The position numbers were made by a program, and so were the translations under genes. A stretch of DNA of 64,000 bases from Bacteroidota bacterium (GTDB lineage: Bacteria > Bacteroidota > Bacteroidia > Flavobacteriales > Flavobacteriaceae): NCBI GenBank assembly GCA_018267095.1, contig JAFDZC010000017.1, forward strand, positions 62,001 to 126,000, written 5' to 3'. Shown here one piece after another: positions 40,516 through 49,262 of the stretch; position 1 is the first letter of the stretch; each line of letters begins with the position of its first letter. The notes under the pieces are model-generated. The model saw nothing but the letters and a program-made list of their open reading frames with translations. It ran no database searches and was not told the DNA's origin.

Positions 40516-41931
40516 ATGAACAGACTCAAAGCCTTAGGTTTATTAAAGCAGCCGCAAATTTTTATTTTGTTGACCACAACTATTTGTTCGGGTTTGCTGC
40601 TCATTCTGATTAACTTTTACACAATTAAAATTCTCAACGCCACCCGAGCGTATGTCAACGGTGAATCGCATTATTCCAAAAGTCAGAAAGATGCGACGCG
40701 ATATTTAATTTCATTCATGCTTACGTCCGACCAAACCCAATGGCAAAAATTTCATCGAGCATTAGCCGTTCCTTTGGCCGATGGCAGAGCTCGAGTAGGG
40801 TTGGTCAATAATTCACCGGCGCAGCAAATAAAGGAAGATTTGCTTATTGGTCGCAACAATGAAGAAGATTTAGACGACATGATTTGGCTGTATCAGCAGT
40901 TTAAAGATGTATCGTATATGAAAAGCGCAATTCATCAGTGGCAACAAGCCGATCCGCTCATTAAACGACTCGATACGATTGGAAATGAAGTTTATTATCA
41001 GCTTACCGAAGGTAAATTAACACCCGAAGTCAAAGAAAAATATTTGGATGAAATTGGCGAATTATCGGCGCAGTTGACTATTTTTCAACAGGAGTTTTCG
41101 GATCAATTAGGACAAAGTTCTCGGGCGCTGAAAGGTTATTTGTTGTGGGCCAATATTTTCTTCATTTTGGTCACTATTATTTGCGTTTCTGCATACTATT
41201 TTGTGATGGTTAAAAAACTTACAGATTCAAAAAATGAAATCGAACAAGTTAATTCTGATTTGATTGTTGCCAACAAAGAACTCGACCACTTTGTGCACAG
41301 CGCAACGCACGATTTACGTTCTCCGATAGCACTTTTAAAAGGAATTATCAATGTTATTCGTCAGGAAGAAAGCCCAGAAAAAGTAACTGAATTACTCGAT
41401 ATGATGGAAGTGAGTTTGAATCGACAAGATCAATTCATCAGCGACATTATTGATTATTCCAAAAACAAACGCAGCGGGCTCATTTTAGAACCGCTTAGTA
41501 TGAGTAAAATTATCGATGATGTGCTTTCGCAATTGCATTATATAGGTGAGAAAAGCGACATTGAAATCAAAAAGAAAATCGAGGTAGACGAAATTTTCAG
41601 CGATGGTTTGCGACTCAAAATTATCTTGAATAACCTGCTATCGAATGCGGTAAAATATGCCGATGAAACCAAACCCAATCGTTTTATCTTCATTAAAACC
41701 TATGCGCAATCCGGTTCCTATGTTGTTGAAGTTGAAGACAACGGTATTGGCATCAAAAAAGAACACCACGAAGCTATTTTTGAGATGTTTTTTGTCACCA
41801 ACAGCAACAAAGGTTCGGGCTTAGGATTGAGCATAGTACAAGAAGCCGCTCAAAAAATGAACGGAACCATCAGCGTGGTATCTGAATTGGGGCAGGGTAG
41901 TAAGTTTACTTTGAAGATACCTAGAAACTAA
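40516..41931 (+). CDS. Membrane sensor histidine kinase
   Basis: 471 residues. Two membrane helices (about 18-38, ILLTTTICSGLLLILINFYT, and about 208-230, LLWANIFFILVTIICVSAYY) enclose a mostly helical periplasmic sensor of about 170 residues. A short coiled coil leads to the DHp domain with HFVHSATHDLRSPIALLKGI (phospho-accepting His near residue 262). The ATPase domain shows the N box NNLLSNAVKYADE, G1 VEDNGIGIK, F box MFFVTNS and G2 KGSGLGLSIVQEAA. It autophosphorylates and passes phosphate to an unknown regulator, since no response regulator gene is adjacent (orphan kinase). The signal is unknown. Confidence 0.95.
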   Translation: MNRLKALGLLKQPQIFILLTTTICSGLLLILINFYTIKILNATRAYVNGESHYSKSQKDATRYLISFMLTSDQTQWQKFHRALAVPLADGRARVGLVNNSPAQQIKEDLLIGRNNEEDLDDMIWLYQQFKDVSYMKSAIHQWQQADPLIKRLDTIGNEVYYQLTEGKLTPEVKEKYLDEIGELSAQLTIFQQEFSDQLGQSSRALKGYLLWANIFFILVTIICVSAYYFVMVKKLTDSKNEIEQVNSDLIVANKELDHFVHSATHDLRSPIALLKGIINVIRQEESPEKVTELLDMMEVSLNRQDQFISDIIDYSKNKRSGLILEPLSMSKIIDDVLSQLHYIGEKSDIEIKKKIEVDEIFSDGLRLKIILNNLLSNAVKYADETKPNRFIFIKTYAQSGSYVVEVEDNGIGIKKEHHEAIFEMFFVTNSNKGSGLGLSIVQEAAQKMNGTISVVSELGQGSKFTLKIPRN

Positions 41932-42049
41932 ATATTTTTTTATTATGTAATGTTTGTTTATAGAAAATACAGGATTGTTTTGTAATCCATTGGGATGAAT
42001 CTTTCCACAAAAAACAAAACCCAAATACAATCAAGTTTTATTAAACTGG

Positions 42050-42091
42050 CAGGATTACTCCGTGATCCTGAGTAAAGGTACCCTTTACTCA
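42050..42091. other. Two adjacent hairpins in the kinase/tRNA gap
   Basis: CAGGAT (42050-42055) pairs with ATCCTG (42065-42070). Directly next to it TGAGTAAAGG (42069-42078) pairs perfectly with CCTTTACTCA (42082-42091) across a 3-nt loop. No T tract follows on either strand. The 222-bp stretch between the kinase stop and the tRNA holds nothing else except the terminator at 42106-42136. Confidence 0.45.
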
Positions 42092-42105
42092 AGCATTTAA
42101 AAACA

Positions 42106-42136
42106 AAAAACCCATCAAGTGAACTTGTGGGTTTTT
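42106..42136 (-). terminator. Terminator after tRNA-Tyr
   Basis: AAAAACCCA (42106-42114) pairs with TGGGTTTTT (42128-42136), enclosing CAAGT/ACTTG (42116-42120 with 42123-42127). It lies 18 bp downstream of the tRNA on the minus strand with T runs on both sides, so it could stop transcription in either direction. Confidence 0.75.
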
Positions 42137-42153
42137 CTTTTTTTAAATACTTG

Positions 42154-42234
42154 TGGGAAGAGCAGGATTCGAACCTGCGAAGGTTTCCCAACGGATTTAC
42201 AGTCCGTCCTCGTTGGCCGCTTGAGTATCTTCCC
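42154..42234 (-). tRNA. tRNA-Tyr (anticodon GUA)
   Basis: On the minus strand the gene begins GGGAAGATACTC and ends GCTCTTCCC plus discriminator A. The acceptor stem GGGAAGA/TCTTCCC is perfect, the T arm reads GCAGGTTCGAATCCTGC, and the anticodon loop CTGTAAA between ACGGA and TCCGT gives GTA. A long variable arm (class II) is expected for bacterial tRNA-Tyr and is present. The 3' CCA is not encoded, so it must be added after transcription. Terminator at 42106-42136 follows. Confidence 0.96.
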
Positions 42235-42340
42235 GTGCATTCAAGCGCGTGCAAATATAGAAACAGTTTTTATGTTTGCAAACTTAATTTACGCTATTGT
42301 GTCAACTAATTTTTAATCTGCTGAACCTAAGTTAAATAAA

Positions 42341-42363
42341 AAAATCCCCCGAAGGAGATTTTT
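42341..42363 (-). terminator. Terminator after the TlpA-like gene
   Basis: On the minus strand AAAATCTCC-TTCG-GGGGATTTT forms a 9-bp stem (one G-T pair) closed by a UUCG tetraloop and followed by a T run. It starts 21 bp after the stop at 42384. Confidence 0.8.
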
Positions 42364-42383
42364 CAATTCAATAACGTTCTTTC

Positions 42384-43526
42384 TTATTTTAAAAGCGATT
42401 GTATTTTTTCTTTAAGCTCAGCACCGCGCAAATCACGCGCTAAGATTTTCCCGCTTGCATCCAAAACAAAAGTGGTTGGAATGAGTTTTACACCGTAAGC
42501 ATCTGCAATCGGGTCTTCCATTTCTTTGAGATTTGAAACCTGTGTCCAAGTCAAACCGTCTTTGGCAATCGCACCTTTCCATTTTGCGGCATCACTGTCG
42601 AGTGATACGCTGATGATATTCAATCCTTTGCTGTGGAATGCTTTGTACAAAGCCACCATATTCGGATTCTCTGCACGACACGGATTACACCATGAAGCCC
42701 AAAAATCTACAATGGTAATTTTACCCATACTTTGTTTGAGCGAAACCGATTTTCCGGTAGCATCCGGAGCAGTAAAATCCGGAGCCATATCGCCAGCTTT
42801 GAGTTCTTTTACAGCAGCAACCGGTTTGCCAAGTTCGTCTAGTTGCTTTTTGATTTTTTTACCGTGTTTGGTGTTTTTGACCGATGCGTCTAAGTTGTCG
42901 TAATATCCTTTGATTTTTTTGATATCAGGCGCACCTTGGTTGAACATGCCTTCAATAATGAGTGCCGAAATAAAAGCCTTCGGGTGACTGCTCACATAAT
43001 CATCGTTTTGTTTGATGAAGTCTTCTTGAAATTTGGTGTATTCTTTTTGTAAAGCCTCAATGGTAGCCATGTCTTTGGTTTTTTGCGCCAATTCCATTTT
43101 AGCCATGTTGTCTTGCTGAAACTTGATCATCTTTTTTTGAACTTCCCAACCTTTTTGTTTGTAGGAGTTTAGTTCGTCGTTGTTATAACTTCCTTTGATT
43201 TTACTGAGTGGTAAGCTGTCTTTGTCAATGGTCATGTCAATTTCGCCTTCTTCTAGTATAAAAGGAATTTTACCCATGACGCCTTCAACCTGTACCAAAT
43301 ACATCTCTGGTTCGGCAGCTTTACCTTCGAAAACGAATTTTTCTTTTTGAACTTTTACCGTGTCAACTGATTTGAGCATGCCCGTTTCATCTTGGGTTTG
43401 CAGCATCACCATTTTGCCATCAGCGATTCCTTTGACGTTTCCACTAACGATATATTCAGTGTCACCGGTTTTTTTACATGAAGCCAAAACCGCTACAGCT
43501 GAGGCCAATACAAGAGTTTTTCTCAT
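42384..43526 (-). CDS. TlpA/ResA-like thioredoxin lipoprotein with N-terminal DUF4369 domain
   Basis: 380 residues. N-terminus with lipobox LASC (Cys 16), so membrane-anchored on the periplasmic side. Residues about 25-120 form the beta-sandwich DUF4369 domain (YIVSGNVKGIADGKMVMLQT, KFVFEGKAAEPEMYLVQVEG). A helical linker rich in Lys/Gln (about 125-230) follows. The C-terminal thioredoxin-like domain (about 240-380) carries the active-site WASWCNPCRAENP (CNPC), cis-Pro IPTTFVLD and AKWKGAIAKDGLTW. It likely reduces disulfides of exported proteins, for example in cytochrome c maturation. It stands alone with its own promoter and terminator. Confidence 0.92.
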   Translation of the reverse strand: MRKTLVLASAVAVLASCKKTGDTEYIVSGNVKGIADGKMVMLQTQDETGMLKSVDTVKVQKEKFVFEGKAAEPEMYLVQVEGVMGKIPFILEEGEIDMTIDKDSLPLSKIKGSYNNDELNSYKQKGWEVQKKMIKFQQDNMAKMELAQKTKDMATIEALQKEYTKFQEDFIKQNDDYVSSHPKAFISALIIEGMFNQGAPDIKKIKGYYDNLDASVKNTKHGKKIKKQLDELGKPVAAVKELKAGDMAPDFTAPDATGKSVSLKQSMGKITIVDFWASWCNPCRAENPNMVALYKAFHSKGLNIISVSLDSDAAKWKGAIAKDGLTWTQVSNLKEMEDPIADAYGVKLIPTTFVLDASGKILARDLRGAELKEKIQSLLK

Positions 43527-43549
43527 GAATTTGTTATTTTATTTGCCCG

Positions 43550-43557
43550 CAAAAATA
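43550..43557 (-). promoter_or_regulatory. -7 element of the TlpA-like gene
   Basis: Reads TATTTTTG on the minus strand (TAnnTTTG), 24 bp before the ATG at 43526. Confidence 0.5.
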
Positions 43558-43614
43558 TTCAAAATAATGCGATGCTTTTTATTTTAAGCACTTAAATTTT
43601 TGTTATAGTTGTAC

Positions 43615-45024
43615 TTACTTTTTTTGCGAAGGACAAACAAAATCAGTTACCGGAACGGTTGTGTTTTTGATGCCGACAAATCCTTTTTCAACGTTGATTA
43701 TGTTGTGATATCCTCGTGCTTTGAGAATAGAAGCCATAATCACCGAACGATACCCGCCTTGACAATGTAAGTAAAAAGTCTTGTCTTGCGGGATTTCTTG
43801 CATGTGTGTATTTACAGTATCTAATGGAATATTCAAAGCATCCGCCACATGTTCACTGGCATATTCTCCGGGTTTACGCGCATCCACCACAATCGAATCT
43901 TTTGAATATTGCGCGGCAAAATCTTCCGGACTGATTGATTTGATAGAATCGGTTTCAAAACCGGCTGCTTCCCAAGCTTCGATGCCACCTTTGAGATAAC
44001 CCAAAGCATGATCAAAGCCCACACGGGCCAGACGCGTAATGGTTTCTTGTTCGCGCCCCTCAGGAATGACCAACAATAAAGGCTGATTGACGTTCATAAT
44101 TAATGCGCCCACCCACGGAGCAAAATTTCCTTGAATACCAATAAAAATAGAGCCCGGGATGTGTTTTTTGACAAAGTCATTTTCGTGACGAACATCCAAA
44201 ATCACCACATCGTCTTGCGCCATAGCTTCAAAAGTTTTGGCGTCGAGCGCTTTATTGGCTTGGCTCATTACTTTATCTAACGATTCATAACCGTTGATGT
44301 TCAGCATTACGTTCTGCGGAAAATAGGCCGGAGGTGCCCCCAATCCGTCCAACAGTTCTGCGGTAAACTCTTCACGGGTCATATCAGCGCGCAAAGCGTA
44401 ATTGGTTCGTTTTTGATTACCCAGTGTATCGGTGGTTTCTTTGCTCATGTTTTTGCCGCAAGCACTTCCGGCACCATGACTCGGATAAACAATCAAATCA
44501 TCGGGCAAGGGCATGATTTTATTTCTGAGTGAGTCAAATAAATAACTCGCTAATTTTTCTTGGGTCAGTTCTTCGGTCAAGGCTTGTGCTAAATCCGGTC
44601 GGCCCACATCGCCAATAAATAAAGTATCCCCGGTAATGATGCCATGCATTTGGTTGTTTTCATCCATGAGCAAATAGCAAGTACTTTCAAGGGTATGTCC
44701 GGGCGTATGAATAGCGCGAATGGTATAATTTCCTACTTTAAATTCTTGTCCGTCGGTTGCAATGAGCGCTTCAAAACCGGGTTGGGCTGTTGGGCCGTAA
44801 ACGATGGTTCCACCGGTTTTTTGTGCCAGATCTATATGTCCTGAAACAAAATCAGCATGAAAGTGTGTTTCAAAAATATATTTGATTTGGGCATGGTCGG
44901 CCTGAGCTTTTGCCAAGTAAGGGCCTACTTCTCTGAGTGGATCAAAAATGGCGGCTTCACCGTTGCTTTCTAAGTAATAAGCAGCTTGCGCGATGCAGCC
45001 GGTGTATATTTGTTCTATTTTCAT
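43615..45024 (-). CDS. CstB-like persulfide dioxygenase fused to two rhodanese domains
   Basis: 469 residues from ATG 45022-45024; the TTG at 45057 lies in the promoter. Residues about 1-240 are a metallo-beta-lactamase domain with the iron site ETHFHADFVSGHIDLA (HxHxD...H), HTPGHTLEST and VYPSHGAGSACGK. About 255-355 is a rhodanese domain without a catalytic Cys (LLLVIPEGREQET), and about 365-465 a rhodanese with Cys in FYLHCQGGYRSVI. This MBL-pseudo-rhodanese-rhodanese order is that of Staphylococcus CstB, which oxidises persulfides and makes thiosulfate. A close paralogue lies at 58963-60378. It follows the RND/PII/DUF2892 genes on the same strand but has its own -7 element. Confidence 0.9.
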   Translation of the reverse strand: MKIEQIYTGCIAQAAYYLESNGEAAIFDPLREVGPYLAKAQADHAQIKYIFETHFHADFVSGHIDLAQKTGGTIVYGPTAQPGFEALIATDGQEFKVGNYTIRAIHTPGHTLESTCYLLMDENNQMHGIITGDTLFIGDVGRPDLAQALTEELTQEKLASYLFDSLRNKIMPLPDDLIVYPSHGAGSACGKNMSKETTDTLGNQKRTNYALRADMTREEFTAELLDGLGAPPAYFPQNVMLNINGYESLDKVMSQANKALDAKTFEAMAQDDVVILDVRHENDFVKKHIPGSIFIGIQGNFAPWVGALIMNVNQPLLLVIPEGREQETITRLARVGFDHALGYLKGGIEAWEAAGFETDSIKSISPEDFAAQYSKDSIVVDARKPGEYASEHVADALNIPLDTVNTHMQEIPQDKTFYLHCQGGYRSVIMASILKARGYHNIINVEKGFVGIKNTTVPVTDFVCPSQKK

Positions 45025-45054
45025 CGTAAAAGGAACTTGATTGTTTTGTGGGTT

Positions 45055-45062
45055 CAAATTTA
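45055..45062 (-). promoter_or_regulatory. -7 element of the first CstB-like gene
   Basis: Reads TAAATTTG on the minus strand (TAnnTTTG); predicted transcript start near 45048, 24 nt before the ATG at 45024. No TGAC-N4-GTCA site stands at the distance seen for the paralogue, so the two copies may be regulated differently. Confidence 0.5.
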
Positions 45063-45107
45063 AACAAAATACAGAGCAGTTAAACCTAAGATTGCAGTTG
45101 CCTTGAG

Positions 45108-45311
45108 TTATCGCTGTTTTTTGTCTTTGTAATCAACATCGCAACCAGCCGGCCCACAACCTAGGTTAAATAAGGCTTGAGCCAAAAAAAACAGGCCAAA
45201 TAAAATATAAAACCACTGACCGGTTTCATAGGCTTGCATGAACAGCATCAAGGCCAAAGCCAGTCTGAAATAGCGCAGCCAATGCCAGTTTTTGAACAAC
45301 AAATTTTTCAT
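45108..45311 (-). CDS. Small membrane protein with GCGPAGC motif
   Basis: 67 residues. One or two membrane helices (LALALMLFMQAYETG, WFYILFGLFFLAQALFNLG) are followed by the Cys motif GCGPAGCDVDYKDKK near the C-terminus. I have no family name for it. The paired Cys could bind a metal or carry sulfur, which would suit its place between a YgaP-like DUF2892 gene and a CstB-like gene. Spacing to the upstream gene is 28 bp, so it is probably in the RND/PII operon. Confidence 0.65.
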   Translation of the reverse strand: MKNLLFKNWHWLRYFRLALALMLFMQAYETGQWFYILFGLFFLAQALFNLGCGPAGCDVDYKDKKQR

Positions 45312-45339
45312 TGTTTTGATTTAGGTAAAAATACGCTTA

Positions 45340-45525
45340 TTAATCTTTGATACCTAATTTGCGCAAGATGTCTTCCATCAAACACCAGCGCGTAATAGAT
45401 GATTGCAGTAAGTTAATACCGACAAATGCGGTAAACCAAAGCCAATTCAGGTTGACATAAACCGCCAACAAAATGCTAATCAGTACAAAAGTTCCGGCGA
45501 TGGCTCTAATGATTCGATTGATCAT
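45340..45525 (-). CDS. DUF2892 (YgaP-transmembrane-like) protein
   Basis: 61 residues from ATG 45523-45525 (the frame extends to 45552, overlapping the PII-like gene, but MINRIIRAIAGTFVLISILL is the natural start). Two membrane helices, WFTAFVGINLLQSSITRWCL, then CLMEDILRKLG. The length and the N-x-x-Q-S-x-x-T-x-W-C-x-M-E-x-x-L pattern match the DUF2892 domain that is the membrane part of YgaP rhodaneses. A role in sulfur transfer or export is presumed. Confidence 0.75.
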   Translation of the reverse strand: MINRIIRAIAGTFVLISILLAVYVNLNWLWFTAFVGINLLQSSITRWCLMEDILRKLGIKD

Positions 45526-45535
45526 AAAATAAGAT

Positions 45536-45853
45536 TTAAAAGTTAAGCGCATTCATTTGTTCAATCGCTACGACGGCTGCGTGTATGTGCGATTGTACGT
45601 TTTGAACGGCGTTAAATTGATTAACTTCATCCAGCAATTTCGCCGAATTTTCACTCGGCACAAAGGCATAATACAAGACAGATTCCGTCACGGCGCCTTC
45701 AGTAGAAAACCATTGATCTTCGATGGATTGTTCTGAAGTGTCTTCATAACCATTGACTTCTTGAAATGAAAAGTGTTTTACGCCCGCTTTTTTAAGCATG
45801 CGTACGATGTTTTTTTCAAAGCCTTTAGAGGCAGTAATGATGAGCAGTTTCAT
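45536..45853 (-). CDS. PII-like small regulatory protein of an RND operon
   Basis: 105 residues with a ferredoxin-like/PII layout: MKLLIITASKGFEKNIVRML (strand-helix), FSFQEVNGYE, VTESVLYYAFVPSENSAKLL, SHIHAAVVAIEQM (final strand). It lacks the T-loop Tyr of GlnB. Similar small proteins (DUF3240/PII-like) sit beside RND metal efflux genes in other bacteria, where they may bind metal or nucleotide. It lies 11 bp behind the RND permease and just before DUF2892. The ligand is unknown. Confidence 0.65.
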   Translation of the reverse strand: MKLLIITASKGFEKNIVRMLKKAGVKHFSFQEVNGYEDTSEQSIEDQWFSTEGAVTESVLYYAFVPSENSAKLLDEVNQFNAVQNVQSHIHAAVVAIEQMNALNF

Positions 45854-45864
45854 GAGTTAAAATT

Positions 45865-48800
45865 TTATTGGTTTTCCCATTTTTTTCTTTCGGTGATGTA
45901 ATAAATCAGTGGCACCACAAGCAAAGTGAGTATGGTTGATACTATCGCGCCTGCCACCAATGAAATGGCCAAACCTTGAAAAATCGGGTCAAACAAAATA
46001 ATCGAGGCGCCAATCACTACGGCTCCGGTGGTGAGTAGGATAGGAGTGGTTCGCACAGCACCGGCTTCAATAATGGCTTGCTTGAGCGGAATGCCTTCGT
46101 TGAGTCTGATTTCGATAAAGTCGATGAGCAAAACCGAGTTGCGTACCATAACACCCGCCAAGGCAATCATTCCGATAAACGAAGTTGCAGTAAAAAACGC
46201 CCCGAGCAACCAATGCCCGAGCACAATACCAATGAGTGAAAGCGGAATCGCCATCATCATGACCATCGGGGTTTTAAAGTTCTGGAACCAGCCCACAATG
46301 AGCATATAAATAATGATGATGACCACCAAAAACGCAGCACCCAAATCGCGAAAAACTTCTAAGGTAATCTGCCATTCGCCATCCCATTTTACAGTAAAAT
46401 CACTTTCGTCATTGGGTTGCTCCATATACAACTCATTGACTTTGTAACCTTTGGGTAATTGCATTTTTTGCAGTTTATCATTCATCCCCAAAATAGCATA
46501 CACCGGACTTTCCAAGGCTCCGGCCATATCCGCCGTCACATACACCACGCGCTTTTGATCTTTGCGATAAATGGTTTTGGCCAGTGTGTCGGTTTTTACT
46601 TGAACCAAATCGCCCACCGAGACCACTTGGCCTTGTGCACCTTTAATTTTCAGGTTTTTGAGGTCGTCCAGCGAAGTTTTATCTGCATCGTCTAACGAGA
46701 GCACAATCCCCACCGGATCATTCGAACGCGCATCGTGCAGGTCAGAAATCGGATATTCTTTGAGCAAATACGTTAAATTGCCCACTATTTGGCCCGGAGC
46801 AATGCCGCTGAGCATGGCTTTTTCTTTGTCCACCTCAAACTTGTATTCGATTTGCGGAGCTTCGGTCATCCAATCAATATCAACGATGTCTGGTGTCTGG
46901 TGCAAAATATCTTTGACTTGCTCGGCCACTTTGATTTGCTGCTCGTAATCCGGTCCATAAATTTCTGCCACCAAAGTTGACAATACCGGAGGCCCCGGTG
47001 GAACTTCAATTACTTTAACATTCGCACCATAGCGCAATCCGATTTTTTGAATTGCCGCACGAATGCGTTTGGCAATGTCATGACTTTGCAAGTTGCGGTC
47101 TTCTTTGTGGAGTAAATTCACTTGAATATCGGCCATATTGCTGCCACCGCGCAAGTCGTAATGCCGCACCAGTCCATTAAAAGTGATTGGTGCCGAAGTG
47201 CCCACATAGTTCTGATAATTTACCACCTCGGGCTGAGCGGATAGATACTGAGCAATTTCTTTGGTTACGACCGAAGTGCGTTCCAACGTAGTTCCTTCAG
47301 GCATATCAATTACTACCTGAAACTCATTTTTGTTGTCAAACGGAAGCATTTTGACCAAGACTTGTTTCCCGAAGAACATTGCCACCGAACCTAAGAGCAA
47401 AACTACCGTAGTCAAAAGCATCAGGCGTCTTTTTTTAGAGCTGTCCAAAAGCGGTTGCTCTAACTTGCGGTACATCTTATAAATAAAACTCGTTTCTAAA
47501 CCCTGATGTTCTTTGTGTTCTTGCTCGTCTTTCTCTTGCAATAAATGATAACCCAAATACGGCGTCACGGTCAAAGCCACAAACAACGAGAGCAGCATGG
47601 CAATCGAAGCGCCAATCGGCATTGGGCTCATATACGGCCCCATCATACCCGACACAAAAGCCATTGGTAAAATAGCAGCAATTACTGTAAAGGTTGCCAA
47701 AATGGTCGGGTTGCCCACTTCATTAATCGCGTAAATAGCTGCTTGACTAAACGGCAATCGCTTCATTTTAAAGTGGCGATGCATGTTCTCGGCAATAATA
47801 ATACTGTCGTCAACCACTATGCCGACTACAAATACTAAGGCAAAAAGGGTAATTCGGTTGAGCGTATAGCCCAATAAATAATAACTGAATAGCGTCAAAG
47901 CAAAGGTTAACGGCACCGAGAAAAACACCACCAAGCCACCGCGCCAACCCATGGCCAGCATCACCAAAACCGTCACGGCTATAATGGCTATACCCAAGTG
48001 CATGAGCAATTCTCCTACTTTGTCCGAGGCTGTTTCGCCGTAATTGCGCGTTACTTCAACATGCACATCGGCCGGAATCAAATTCTTTTTGAGGGCGTCT
48101 AAATGGTGAATGATTTTTTCTGAAATCTTCATCGCATCGGCGCCTTTTACTTTTCCGACCGAGATGGTCACCGCCGGATATTCCGATTTATGCTGTGTGC
48201 ATTTTGCATTCGCTTTTCCGTAGCCAAATGAAACGTAGTTGCTGGCAGTGGCCGGTCCGTCCAGAATTTGTGCCACTTGTTTTAAATAAACCGGTCTGTT
48301 TTTGTTGACGCCCACCACCAAGTTTTCAACTTCTTCAGCCGAGGTCAAAAAATCACCGGTAGTCAGCAAATATTCTTGGTCATTTTGCACAAAACTACCC
48401 GATTGCGATTGTGCATTGTTGGCCTGAATCAGTTGCATGATGCCCAAAGCATCCACGCTGTTTTCGGCCATTTTGTCTTTGTCGAGCACCACTTTAAGTG
48501 CACGCGGCTGACCGCCAATTTCTTTGGTAATGGCTACATCTTTTACTTTTTCGATTTCCGAGGTTACTTCTTCGGCCAATTGTCGCAGCTCATAACCATC
48601 GTAATTTTCGCTCCAAAGCGTGATGCCCAACATCGGTACATCGTCAATGGTGCGTGTTTTCACCATTGGTTTCATCACTCCGGCCGGAAACAAATCTTGG
48701 TGTTTGCCCAATTCGTCATAGAGTTTCACATACGAACGCTCAACATCTTGGCCTACAAAAAACTGCACCACCAACATGGCCTGACCGTTCATGGCCATGC

Positions 48801-49059
48801 TGTGCACGTGTTCGACTCCTTTGATGTTCGAGATGACCTTTTCCAGCGGTTTTACCACGCGGCTCTCCACTTCGCTGGGTGAGGCACCCGGATAACCAAT
48901 CATCACATCGGCCATGGGCACATTGATCTGCGGCTCTTCTTCGCGCGGAATCAAAAACGAGCTATACACGCCAATGATCATCAGCGCCGCCATCAGCAAA
49001 ACCGTCAGTTTTGAGTGGATGAAAAAATGGGCTATTTTACCTGAAATACCTTCTTTCAT
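45865..49059 (-). CDS. RND-family efflux permease (HAE type)
   Basis: 1064 residues with twelve membrane helices and two large periplasmic loops. N-terminus HFFIHSKLTVLLMAALMIIG. In helix 4 the proton-relay Asp pair is in VVGIVVDDSIIIAENMHRHF, matching drug/solute (HAE) rather than the CzcA-type DFG...DGAV pattern. PSEVESRVVKPLE and GMIALAGVMVRNSVLLIDFI are typical. Length is normal for an AcrB-like trimer subunit. Adapter (49263) and TolC-like (50342) genes lie upstream on the same strand, separated by a GC-rich element. A PII-like gene follows, which is unusual for drug pumps. Substrate unknown. Confidence 0.93.
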   Translation of the reverse strand: MKEGISGKIAHFFIHSKLTVLLMAALMIIGVYSSFLIPREEEPQINVPMADVMIGYPGASPSEVESRVVKPLEKVISNIKGVEHVHSMAMNGQAMLVVQFFVGQDVERSYVKLYDELGKHQDLFPAGVMKPMVKTRTIDDVPMLGITLWSENYDGYELRQLAEEVTSEIEKVKDVAITKEIGGQPRALKVVLDKDKMAENSVDALGIMQLIQANNAQSQSGSFVQNDQEYLLTTGDFLTSAEEVENLVVGVNKNRPVYLKQVAQILDGPATASNYVSFGYGKANAKCTQHKSEYPAVTISVGKVKGADAMKISEKIIHHLDALKKNLIPADVHVEVTRNYGETASDKVGELLMHLGIAIIAVTVLVMLAMGWRGGLVVFFSVPLTFALTLFSYYLLGYTLNRITLFALVFVVGIVVDDSIIIAENMHRHFKMKRLPFSQAAIYAINEVGNPTILATFTVIAAILPMAFVSGMMGPYMSPMPIGASIAMLLSLFVALTVTPYLGYHLLQEKDEQEHKEHQGLETSFIYKMYRKLEQPLLDSSKKRRLMLLTTVVLLLGSVAMFFGKQVLVKMLPFDNKNEFQVVIDMPEGTTLERTSVVTKEIAQYLSAQPEVVNYQNYVGTSAPITFNGLVRHYDLRGGSNMADIQVNLLHKEDRNLQSHDIAKRIRAAIQKIGLRYGANVKVIEVPPGPPVLSTLVAEIYGPDYEQQIKVAEQVKDILHQTPDIVDIDWMTEAPQIEYKFEVDKEKAMLSGIAPGQIVGNLTYLLKEYPISDLHDARSNDPVGIVLSLDDADKTSLDDLKNLKIKGAQGQVVSVGDLVQVKTDTLAKTIYRKDQKRVVYVTADMAGALESPVYAILGMNDKLQKMQLPKGYKVNELYMEQPNDESDFTVKWDGEWQITLEVFRDLGAAFLVVIIIIYMLIVGWFQNFKTPMVMMMAIPLSLIGIVLGHWLLGAFFTATSFIGMIALAGVMVRNSVLLIDFIEIRLNEGIPLKQAIIEAGAVRTTPILLTTGAVVIGASIILFDPIFQGLAISLVAGAIVSTILTLLVVPLIYYITERKKWENQ

Positions 49060-49078
49060 AATTGTATTTTTATTTTTT

Positions 49079-49250
49079 TGGCGTGCCCCTGCGGGTCAGG
49101 CTGTGCGCTACAAGTCCTCGCCGAATCGGCCGATGCAACTCTGGGCTCCTCACTAAAATAGTTCACTGAACTATTTCTTAACGTTCGGCCCTGCTGCGGG
49201 CTTTTCGCTGCCATCCTTCACGCGGCTCGCGGTTGAATGAATCCGTTTGT
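49079..49250. repeat. GC-rich intergenic element within the RND operon
   Basis: The 203-bp gap between the adapter and the permease genes contains GCGTGCCCCTGCGGGTCAGG, CTCTGGGCTCC, the perfect inverted repeat AATAGTTC-ACT-GAACTATT (49157-49175), and GGCCCTGCTGCGGGCTTTTCG. It has no coding frame and is much more GC-rich than the flanks. GCGTGCCCC...CCATCC...CACGCGG-like blocks are, to my recollection, dispersed in Flavobacterium genomes. It may separate or fine-tune expression of the permease. Confidence 0.5.
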
Positions 49251-49262
49251 TTTTTCTGAAAA

